Shown: one piece after another, positions 1-5,973 of the stretch
Layout: the number at the start of each line of letters is the position of its first letter
Position numbering within the stretch: the stretch's first letter is position 1
Origin: Bacillota bacterium
GTDB taxonomy: Bacteria > Bacillota > Clostridia > Acetivibrionales > Acetivibrionaceae
NCBI GenBank assembly: GCA_023421115.1
Contig: JAEZUI010000032.1
Span: 1 to 33,189 of the forward strand
DNA: 33,189 bases
Direction of reading: 5' to 3'
Notes under the pieces: generated by a model
What the model saw: only the letters and a program-made list of their open reading frames with translations
Databases searched by the model: none
Told to the model about the DNA's origin: nothing
Position numbers and translations under genes: made by a program

Positions 1-14
1 CATTGGCAGATGAA

Positions 15-161
15 TTATGCTATCCGGAATTTTAGTTTATGCAGGTCATATGTACCTGCTTTTTTCTTTTTATTTTCCCTGCAATTTATCTTGTCCAAGT
101 TACTGACAAATAGCCTGTCCGACAACAGCGATAAAACTACTTTAAATTGTTTTTCTTCCAT
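15..161 (-). CDS. Possible small protein of 48 residues, function unknown
   Basis: I do not recognise this protein. An ATG at 159-161 on the minus strand is preceded by AAGGAG with 9 bases between, a very good ribosome site, and opens a 48-codon frame beginning MEEKQFKVVLSLLSDRLF and ending in TAA. The product is basic, with a run of lysines in the middle (KKKK) and no membrane segment or signal peptide. It is the only reading frame in the first kilobase with a convincing ribosome site. It lies on the side of the tRNA-Lys fragment where an integrated element would sit, so it may belong to such an element; that is inference. It could instead be the truncated 5' part of a longer gene, because the frame closes very close to the window edge. 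Confidence 0.4.
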   Translation of the reverse strand: MEEKQFKVVLSLLSDRLFVSNLDKINCRENKKKKAGTYDLHKLKFRIA

Positions 162-446
162 TTTTTTAAACTCCTTTTTTATTTATTCAGTACCTATAAA
201 CAGGCACAAAAAAACACCATAGATATTACCTTGTCTAGAAAATCGAAAATAGGGTTGATTTTTTAATTTAACCTTGATTAAAACTACATACAAAATCCTT
301 ACTGATAAGAACCTTATATCTGGTTTTAAGGATAAACCAATATATATTCACATATTCAATTGTAGTAAAATTGTAGTATTTTCCTGATTTATTCCTGTTT
401 CACCACTCTAAACCCTTACAGAAAGCGACTTTCAACGCATTAATAC
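162..446. other. AT-rich stretch without a recognisable gene
   Basis: No reading frame with a ribosome site was found here. The stretch is strongly AT-rich and holds a pair of direct repeats (359-378) and short palindromes such as CCTTA/TAAGG around 312-331. It lies between the small minus-strand ORF and the tRNA fragment. If the tRNA fragment is an att site, this would be the terminal non-coding DNA of the integrated element. Confidence 0.5.
359..378 (+). repeat. Two direct repeats ATTGTAGTA, 11 bp apart
   Basis: ATTGTAGTA occurs at 359-367 and again at 370-378, a spacing of one helical turn. Arm-type integrase or excisionase sites often look like this near att cores, and the tRNA fragment lies about 75 bp away. 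That role is inference only; in AT-rich DNA such a pair can arise by chance. Confidence 0.35.
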
Positions 447-450
447 ATAT

Positions 451-497
451 TTCTCTTAATCAGTGGGCCCTGGGTTCGAATCCCCGATGGCGCACCA
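451..497 (+). pseudogene. 3' half of tRNA-Lys(CTT), no 5' half: likely att site remnant
   Basis: From the anticodon loop onward this reads as a tRNA: loop CTCTTAA (anticodon CTT, lysine), 3' anticodon strand TCAGT, 5-base variable loop, T arm CTGGG-TTCGAAT-CCCCG, acceptor strand ATGGCGC, discriminator A and encoded CCA at 495-497. The 5' acceptor strand (expected GCGCCAT), the D arm and the 5' anticodon strand are absent from the bases before it. One T-stem pair (U-C) is mismatched. Tyrosine recombinases of integrative elements and phages commonly use exactly this half of a tRNA gene as attachment core. The geometry would place the element, and the intact tRNA, to the left. Decay of an old tRNA copy is the alternative. 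Confidence 0.75.
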
Positions 498-503
498 ACA
501 ACA

Positions 504-541
504 AAAAAGCTTCCAAGGTTTAGACCGTGGAAGTTTTTTTG
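504..541 (+). terminator. Rho-independent terminator after the tRNA fragment
   Basis: CTTCCA (510-515) pairs with TGGAAG (528-533), and inside it GGT pairs with ACC. A run of seven T follows at 534-540. The A run at 504-508 lets it work in both directions. It lies 12 bp after the CCA end, the usual place for a tRNA terminator, so it is probably the original terminator of the tRNA gene. Confidence 0.75.
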
Positions 542-599
542 TTGTCCTTCTTTCAAACAAAACGCTTATTTTTTTCCATACATTACCACGAATTTATTT

Positions 600-1083
600 T
601 TCAATACGGATCATAATAATAGCGTAGGGTTCATGATGATCGAGCCAAGATTGTTATAAGGTCAATAAAGGCTTTATAACAGTCGGCCAAAGGTTAATAC
701 CGGGTTTCGCCTGTTTTATTGGCGCTAAGGCTCGATATTAGCCGGCGGGCAGAGTATTATATGTTCTGTAAGGCTATATTGTAGTAACCATTGTTATTGC
801 AGTATGGTTGATAGGGATGTATAATATTCGAGCTAAGATTATTAGGGGTTTCACAGGCATTAATTGCTATTGACATTAGCCTACCGACTGGTGCGGTAGT
901 CCCTGTGACATAAGCTTTGACGTTGGAGGTTTGTTGCAGTCGAAAGATTGCAGCAGGCTTCTAAGAGATTCCTAGTAGCCGAGCAAAGGTTGATATAGGT
1001 TCTGTAAAGCTTTATAACAGTCGAAAGATTGTTATAGGGTTGTCAGGAATTTGTATCAGCCGGAGTTAAGATCATTATGGGCT
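600..1083. repeat. Degenerate array of hairpin units about 40 bp apart, possibly structured RNA
   Basis: About eight related units share a core AGYCGRNNAAGRTT followed by TATAGGG and a TTCTGTAAAGGCTTTATAAC-like linker. Clear stems are 634-641/649-656 (loop GAGCCAA), 822-829/837-844 (loop GAGCTAA), 932-941/946-955 (loop GAAA), 973-980/988-995 (loop GAGCAAA) and 1013-1022/1027-1036 (loop GAAA). The two GAAA stems are both 10 bp and differ by matched changes on both arms. Loop starts at 942, 981 and 1023 show the 39-42 bp period. An additional nested stem pairs CACAGG (852-857) with CCTGTG (902-907) around CTACCG/CGGTAG (881-886/894-899). The region is visibly richer in G+C than its surroundings, has no usable reading frame, and runs up to the 3' end of the GDPD gene. 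Function unknown. Confidence 0.6.
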
Positions 1084-1815
1084 CTACTTATTATTTAATT
1101 TTTTAAACGCAACATCGGGTACATTCGTTATTATTCCGTCTACTCCAATGTCAGCTAACTTTTTCATTTCACTTGGTTCGTCTACTGTATACGTATTTAT
1201 TATTAAATTGTCTTTAACAGCAATTCTTTTTACATCCCTAGTGACATTTTGATACCATGGATGGATTGCATTCATTTTAAAGAATTCAGCAAACAAAATT
1301 AGCCTTTTGGTAGATGAAGAATATAAAATACCTGTTTGTATATCCTTATCTATTCTTTTCATTTTCAAAAGACTCAAAGTGCTAAAGGAAGACACAATAG
1401 TCCTATCCCTTAGATCAAATTTAGCTATTAACCCTGCAACCTTTTTCTCAATCGAATTAAATTGTAGCCATTCCTTTTTTATCTCTACATTAATCAACCC
1501 TTTATAATCCTTTAAATAGTTAAAAACCTCTTCTAAAGTACAAATACGCTCATTTTTGAATTCTTTTGAAAACCAACTTCCAAAGTCTAGTTCTTTTAGT
1601 TGTTTTAATGTCAGCTTCTTCACTTTACCATTTCCATTACTTGTTCTGTTTACAGTTAAGTCATGAATTACAACCACATGACCATCCTTTGAAAGTTGTA
1701 CATCAAGCTCAATGCCATCTGAATTCATTTGGACTGCTTTTCTAAAAGCACTCAATGTATTTTCAGGTGCATAAGCTGATGCTCCTCTGTGCGCTATAAT
1801 TAGTGGCCTGTTCAT
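1084..1815 (-). CDS. Glycerophosphodiester phosphodiesterase (GDPD family)
   Basis: The family hydrolyses glycerophosphodiesters to glycerol-3-phosphate and an alcohol, feeding lipid turnover and phosphate or glycerol salvage. The 243-residue protein is a single GDPD TIM barrel. It opens with HRGASAYAPENT (residues 9-20, catalytic His9, with Arg10 and Glu18), followed by the metal-binding E36-L-D38 and the second catalytic His51 in VVVIHD. It ends with the typical VDGIITNVPD strand. There is no signal peptide, so it should be cytosolic, like the small UgpQ-type enzymes rather than the secreted GlpQ. The ATG is preceded by GGGGGC. It stands alone: the hairpin array abuts its stop codon and a two-hairpin repeat lies just upstream of its start, toward mgtE. 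The exact substrate cannot be read from the sequence. Confidence 0.93.
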   Translation of the reverse strand: MNRPLIIAHRGASAYAPENTLSAFRKAVQMNSDGIELDVQLSKDGHVVVIHDLTVNRTSNGNGKVKKLTLKQLKELDFGSWFSKEFKNERICTLEEVFNYLKDYKGLINVEIKKEWLQFNSIEKKVAGLIAKFDLRDRTIVSSFSTLSLLKMKRIDKDIQTGILYSSSTKRLILFAEFFKMNAIHPWYQNVTRDVKRIAVKDNLIINTYTVDEPSEMKKLADIGVDGIITNVPDVAFKKLNNK

Positions 1816-1848
1816 ATCTTGCCCCCATGTAACATATTTTTAATATAA

Positions 1849-1957
1849 GATACTATTGATGAAAAACTCTAAATCAAAATTTTAAAAGAAGTTTTTCATC
1901 TAAATTAGATAACGTTTAAGTACTATATAAATTTAACTTTAGTTCACGTTATCTATA
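1849..1957. repeat. Two-hairpin intergenic repeat, copy 1
   Basis: This stretch contains two stems: GATGAAAAACT (1858-1868) with AGTTTTTCATC (1890-1900), and AGATAACGT (1907-1915) with ACGTTATCT (1946-1954). The whole segment recurs in reverse orientation at 11767-11876 with roughly nine in ten bases equal by eye; all four arms are identical and most changes fall in the loops. There is no coding capacity. It could be a small non-autonomous mobile element (MITE) or a repeated regulatory or terminator module. It lies between the mgtE and GDPD genes. Confidence 0.75.
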
Positions 1958-2109
1958 CATATTATTCCTTCAGAATAACTTAGGTGATATCTTCTTATAA
2001 CTGTTTTTATTTAACTGAACATCACTACAAAATAATCATCGGCAATTGGTTTGAATTTTCTTAAGGCAATTAACCAATAATCTTTGGTTCATCATAACAG
2101 TAATACACC

Positions 2110-3450
2110 TTAAAAATAATTAGAAAACATAGTTGCCAAACCTAAGAAAATTGAAAAGCCCAAAACATCGGTAAAAGTTGTAACAAAAACCGACGAAGCC
2201 AATGCAGGATCAACACCACACTTCTTTAACACCACCGGGACAAAATAACCGGCAAAGGTAGCAGCTATCATATTAAGAAGCATTGCAGTGCCAAGGACAA
2301 GCCCAAACACTAGACTCTTTTCGATTATAAACCCTAAAGCCGCAGCAGCAAACCCAATCGCCATTCCAGTAACTATTCCCACCCCAATTTCCTTAAATAA
2401 GACCTTCTTTGAATTCTCAAAAGTAAGCTCACCTAATGCAATTGAACGCACAATAATAGTCAACGTCTGCGTTCCGGTATTCCCACCCATTCCTGCAACT
2501 ATAGGCATAAATGCTGCAAGGGCAACAATTTTTTGAATTGTACCTTCGAACAAGCTTACCGTTAAAGAAGCCAAAAGTGCCGTAAAAAGATTTACAAACA
2601 ACCAAGGAAGCCTTCTCTTAACTGAATTCGCTATATCCCCCTGTATCTTTTCACCTTCACTTATACCGGCCAATCTATAAATATCTTCCGTGTCCTCATC
2701 CCTTACAACCTTTATAATATCGTCAACAGTTATTATTCCTATCATTTTTTCCTCTTCATCAACAACAGGAATTGTCAAGAAACCATACTTTTCAAAAATA
2801 TGACCTACTTCTTCCTGATCCATATCCACATTCACTCGGATTACATTTTCATTTATTATCTGAGATACCACCACATCAAAATTACTTATTACAATATCTC
2901 TTAACGACACAACACCCTTTAGCTTCTCTTCATCATCTAGTACATACACATAATAGGCAGTCTCGGCTTGTGGAGCCTCCTTCTGCAAATACTTTAAAGT
3001 TTCTCGGATAGTCATATTTTGCTTTATAGCTATAAACTCCGTTGCCATTATACCACCGGCAGTGCGTGGATCGTAACTTAGGAGTTGTTTAACCAGCTTA
3101 GCATCATCATCATCAATTCTGACTAGAAGTTCGTCAGCTTCCTCAGGAGTAACCGTCCCAAGCAAATCAACAAGCTCATCGGAAGACATTTCACTCATTA
3201 TCTTCGCCTTTAAGGGATCGGGAAAAAGCTGAAGCAGTTCTGCTTTTTCATCATCCTGGGCTTGATCAATAACTGCTGCCAATATTTGTTCTGGAAGTTT
3301 TTCAAGTAACTCTGATTTGTCCTCTTCATATATTCTTATGGCATCGAGCAAATCTTCCGGATGTAAATCTTCCAATATCTCGGAAATTTTGTCTTTGTCG
3401 GAATTTAACACAATATCAATGAGTTCTTTTCCCTTAATATCTTTATACAA
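2110..3450 (-). CDS. mgtE: MgtE-type magnesium channel/transporter
   Basis: MgtE proteins are homodimeric Mg2+-gated channels in the cytoplasmic membrane. All parts are present in the 446 residues: an acidic helical N domain (about 1-130, rich in D and E, able to hold several Mg2+), two CBS domains (about 135-255, including GVVSLRDIVI and GIITVDDIIK), the connecting helix, and five membrane helices (about 280-446) carrying the family signature AGMGGNTGTQ and the conserved pore aspartate in TTFTDVLGF (about residue 428). The start is a TTG at 3448-3450, chosen because GGAGG stands 7 bases before it and no ATG fits. It is divergent from the oadB gene across 307 bp. I looked for an M-box Mg2+ riboswitch in the leader and did not see one. 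Confidence 0.96.
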   Translation of the reverse strand: MYKDIKGKELIDIVLNSDKDKISEILEDLHPEDLLDAIRIYEEDKSELLEKLPEQILAAVIDQAQDDEKAELLQLFPDPLKAKIMSEMSSDELVDLLGTVTPEEADELLVRIDDDDAKLVKQLLSYDPRTAGGIMATEFIAIKQNMTIRETLKYLQKEAPQAETAYYVYVLDDEEKLKGVVSLRDIVISNFDVVVSQIINENVIRVNVDMDQEEVGHIFEKYGFLTIPVVDEEEKMIGIITVDDIIKVVRDEDTEDIYRLAGISEGEKIQGDIANSVKRRLPWLFVNLFTALLASLTVSLFEGTIQKIVALAAFMPIVAGMGGNTGTQTLTIIVRSIALGELTFENSKKVLFKEIGVGIVTGMAIGFAAAALGFIIEKSLVFGLVLGTAMLLNMIAATFAGYFVPVVLKKCGVDPALASSVFVTTFTDVLGFSIFLGLATMFSNYF

Positions 3451-3757
3451 ACTATTACCTCCCCCCTACAAATTTATATATATACTTCATATTATACAAT
3501 TCTTCTCAAAATGTTTTTTTATTTAGCAAACTTTTGTGCTAAAAGTCTTATAGCGTTCTTTATGTAGAACAAAAATATTATAACATGTTATTACTCTGTT
3601 GAATAATAGTATTTAAATCATAGAAACCTAATTATGAATTTAAAATATAAATTAATTACATAATAATTTAATATAATGCTTCAAAACACTTGAAATAAAT
3701 CTGTAAAATAAATATACTGTAGTAGGAAAATCTTATATTTCAAAGGAGGCCACTCTT
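3451..3757. other. Divergent intergenic region between mgtE and oadB
   Basis: This AT-rich stretch has no reading frame with a ribosome site. It carries the oadB promoter (3690-3718) and must carry the mgtE promoter. ATTATA at 3491-3496 and 3577-3582 would be minus-strand -10 boxes, but neither has a good -35 partner at the right distance. Confidence 0.5.
3690..3718 (+). promoter_or_regulatory. Sigma-A type promoter of oadB
   Basis: TTGAAA (3690-3695) and TATACT (3713-3718) are separated by 17 bp, each one mismatch from consensus. The start codon lies about 40 bp downstream, after the ribosome site AAAGGAGG. Confidence 0.65.
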
Positions 3758-4879
3758 GTGCAAGAATTAGTTAAAGGCATTACCAATTTTTCATTAGGGA
3801 ACTTAATAATGTTTGCCATTGCTGGAATTCTCATTTATCTTGCAATAACCAAAGAGTATGAACCAACTCTTCTTTTGCCTATTGGCTTTGGTGCAATACT
3901 TGCAAACATTCCCTTCTCTGCTGCAATTGACCCTGATCATGGTGTATTGACTTTCCTTTATAACAATGCTATACGCAACGACTTGTTCCCTGTACTTATC
4001 TTTATCGCAGTTGGTGCAATGATAGACTTCGGTCCACTGCTACAAAACCCGTTTATGTTGTTTTTCGGCGCCGCCGCCCAATTCGGTATATTTGCCACAA
4101 TGATGCTGGCGCTTTTACTGGGCTTTGATTTAGGTGCTGCAGCTTCAATAGGTATCATTGGTGCTGCCGATGGTCCTACTTCAATTTATGTAGCAAACAA
4201 GTTTATAACAGACAATGATGCCCTTGTAGGAGCAATAACTGTTGCTGCTTATTCGTATATGTCCCTTGTACCTATTATTCAGCCACCGGTTATAAAGCTT
4301 CTCACAACAAAAAAAGAACGCCTTATAAGAATGGAATATACTCAGGTTAGTATTCCTAAATCGGTTAAAATTTTATTCCCTATAGTAATAACTGTAATTG
4401 CCGGTATTGTTGCACCAGACAGTGTAGCACTTGTTGGACTTTTGATGTTCGGAAACCTTATTAGAGAATGCGGAGTTTTGGAAAGATTGTCCCAAGCTGC
4501 TCAAAATGAATTGGCCAATCTCGTTACAATACTTCTTGGTGTTATAATAGGGTCTACAATGGTAGCTGATAAGTTCTTACAGTGGGAAACATTAGCTATA
4601 CTCGGATTAGGCCTGATAGCCTTTATTTTCGATACAGCAGGTGGAGTACTCTTTGCAAAATTCATCAACTTATTCCTAAAGAACAAGGTAAACCCAATGA
4701 TTGGTGCTGCCGGAATATCGGCCTTCCCTATGTCCGCTAGGGTAATTCAGAAAATGGCTACTAAAGAAGATCCGACCAACTTTATTATTATGCAGTCAAT
4801 AAGTGCAAATGTATCAGGTCAGCTCGGCTCAGTAGTAGCCGGAGGAATGTTGCTCGCTTTAGTACCAACATTTTTATAA
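3758..4879 (+). CDS. oadB: Na+-translocating decarboxylase, beta subunit (OadB/GcdB family)
   Basis: The beta subunit decarboxylates the carboxybiotin made by the alpha subunit and uses the energy to pump Na+ out of the cell. The 373-residue protein is a multi-spanning membrane protein, close to the family's usual length. It carries the strictly conserved GAADGPTSIY (Asp138, counterpart of the Na+/proton-handling Asp) and, near the end, GAAGISAFPMSARV with its conserved serine and arginine. The start is GTG at 3758, with GGAGG 8 bases upstream. A small gamma-type gene follows 15 bp later. No alpha (carboxyltransferase), biotin-carrier or methylmalonyl-CoA mutase/epimerase gene is present in the window, so whether the complex acts on oxaloacetate, methylmalonyl-CoA, malonate or glutaconyl-CoA cannot be told. 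Confidence 0.92.
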   Translation: MQELVKGITNFSLGNLIMFAIAGILIYLAITKEYEPTLLLPIGFGAILANIPFSAAIDPDHGVLTFLYNNAIRNDLFPVLIFIAVGAMIDFGPLLQNPFMLFFGAAAQFGIFATMMLALLLGFDLGAAASIGIIGAADGPTSIYVANKFITDNDALVGAITVAAYSYMSLVPIIQPPVIKLLTTKKERLIRMEYTQVSIPKSVKILFPIVITVIAGIVAPDSVALVGLLMFGNLIRECGVLERLSQAAQNELANLVTILLGVIIGSTMVADKFLQWETLAILGLGLIAFIFDTAGGVLFAKFINLFLKNKVNPMIGAAGISAFPMSARVIQKMATKEDPTNFIIMQSISANVSGQLGSVVAGGMLLALVPTFL

Positions 4880-4894
4880 TTGAGGTGATGAAAT

Positions 4895-5041
4895 ATGAAT
4901 TGGGAAAATATCTCTAACGGACTTACAATATCAGGCATAGGCCTTGCCGGAGTCTTCACTGTTTTGATTATTTTTTATCTATCTACAAAACTAATGATGT
5001 CTGTAGCAAGAAGATATTCAAAACCTGATAATGCAGACTAA
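4895..5041 (+). CDS. Small membrane subunit resembling decarboxylase gamma (OadG-like), 48 residues
   Basis: A strong ribosome site, GAGGTGAT, stands 5 bases before the ATG at 4895, 15 bp after the oadB stop codon. The 48-residue product begins MNWENISNGLTISGIGLAGV, has one membrane helix (about 10-33) and a short basic, polar tail. OadG subunits have this layout (one N-terminal helix, then a hydrophilic tail) and assemble the alpha and beta subunits at the membrane. This one lacks the longer Pro/Ala-rich tail with metal-binding histidines of enterobacterial OadG, so it is a minimal form. The assignment rests on position directly after oadB and on topology, because the sequence is too short for firm family evidence. 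A terminator follows. Confidence 0.7.
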   Translation: MNWENISNGLTISGIGLAGVFTVLIIFYLSTKLMMSVARRYSKPDNAD

Positions 5042-5115
5042 TAAGCTTTAAAGCAAAACTTTGGGTTACCTTTACCGCTTATTATGTCTCTTGCCTTTCA
5101 ATAAAAAGACGTAAT

Positions 5116-5150
5116 AAAAAATCTTATATCTTCAAGATATAAGATTTTTT
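5116..5150 (+). terminator. Rho-independent terminator of the oadB operon
   Basis: ATCTTATATC (5121-5130) pairs perfectly with GATATAAGAT (5136-5145) around a 5-base loop, with A5 before and T6 after it. It is symmetrical, so it may also stop transcripts arriving from the ABC operon on the other strand. Confidence 0.85.
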
Positions 5151-5254
5151 GTTTGACTTTTTAGGCCATTATTAAAAGCAACTTATACAGCATTTAGTTC
5201 ACAAATTAAATCGTGGAAGCGTTTATGCTTTCACACATAGGAACATTTTTCTGC

Positions 5255-5971
5255 TCAGTCTATAATATTCAAGATGCCTCTTTCGTTATAATTAAGAACC
5301 TTTTTCACTTTATCTGAAAAGGACATTACACTCCCATTTAATTTTTCCATATCTACAATTTCTTTAATACACCCCTTCTCCAATAGAATTGCCCTAGATA
5401 TAAAATTCTCAATCTCCTCAATAAAGTTTGTACCTATAATTATTATATCATCTTCCTTCATGTTCCCTATCATAAGCTTGAGAAAATCACTTCTTGTGGC
5501 TATATCAGTTCCTAAAAACGGTTCATCCATCAAAATATATTTAGCACCTTTGCAAAAACCACAAATAACTTCAAATTTTGATTTCTGTCCTCTTGAAAAA
5601 GAGCTAAGTTTTTTGTTTGTTGGAAGTTCGAAATGTTCAAGCAGTTTGTTAAATCTAACTCTGTCGAAGTTTTTATAGGTCCCGAGAAAAAACGCTTCAT
5701 GTTCCTTTGGTGTTAAATTCGGGAAAAAGCTTCCCTCTTCCGAAATATAACTCAATTTCTCATAAATCTTATTAGCTACAAATGTACCATCAACTAAAAC
5801 TATCCCTTCATCAAGCGAAATAAGATTGGCTGCTGCCTTAAGAAGCGTAGTCTTGCCCGAACCATTTTTGCCTATTATTCCTACTACCTCTCCCGGCATT
5901 ATATCCAAACTAACCTTCTTAACACCAATACCTTCTTTGTAATATTTGCTAACCTCTTTAAACTTTATCAT
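5255..5971 (-). CDS. ABC transporter ATP-binding protein, YtrB-like
   Basis: This is the nucleotide-binding subunit of an ABC exporter-type complex. The 238 residues include Walker A GKNGSGKT (34-41), a signature of the unusual form FSRGQK (125-130, replacing LSGGQ), Walker B KYILMDE (144-150) and a D-loop (GTD). The switch histidine of the H-loop is replaced: the position reads GTNFIEEIE with Asn182. The ATG has AGGTGA 7 bases before it, formed from the last codons of the upstream gene, only 2 bp away. It is the last gene of a regulator-permease-anchored protein-ATPase operon. Related small ABC systems next to YtrA-type GntR regulators respond to cell-wall antibiotics in other Firmicutes; the substrate here is unknown. 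Half-transporter use as a homodimer is expected. Confidence 0.9.
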   Translation of the reverse strand: MIKFKEVSKYYKEGIGVKKVSLDIMPGEVVGIIGKNGSGKTTLLKAAANLISLDEGIVLVDGTFVANKIYEKLSYISEEGSFFPNLTPKEHEAFFLGTYKNFDRVRFNKLLEHFELPTNKKLSSFSRGQKSKFEVICGFCKGAKYILMDEPFLGTDIATRSDFLKLMIGNMKEDDIIIIGTNFIEEIENFISRAILLEKGCIKEIVDMEKLNGSVMSFSDKVKKVLNYNERGILNIID

Positions 5972-5973
5972 TC

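Noticed and set aside
10..222. Plus-strand open frame of 70 codons at the left edge
   Set aside because: It has no visible ribosome site, its composition is AT-driven (Phe/Leu/Ser), and it lies opposite a minus-strand frame with an excellent ribosome site.
600..1083. CRISPR array
   Set aside because: The units are degenerate and variable, spacing is not repeat/unique-spacer, and no cas gene is near.
2772..3011. Plus-strand frame opposite mgtE
   Set aside because: It is a shadow frame of the CBS-domain coding region, with no ribosome site and a His/Leu-rich composition from complementary codons.
3577..3582. ATTATA as the -10 box of an mgtE promoter
   Set aside because: No acceptable -35 box is found 16-19 bp away on the minus strand.
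3451..3757. M-box magnesium riboswitch in the mgtE leader
   Set aside because: I found no conserved M-box core and no leader terminator with a competing antiterminator.
5213..5234. Hairpin GTGGAAGC/GCTTTCAC as terminator of the ABC operon
   Set aside because: The 8-bp stem is real but no T run follows on the minus strand; the symmetrical terminator at 5116-5150 is a better candidate for stopping this operon.
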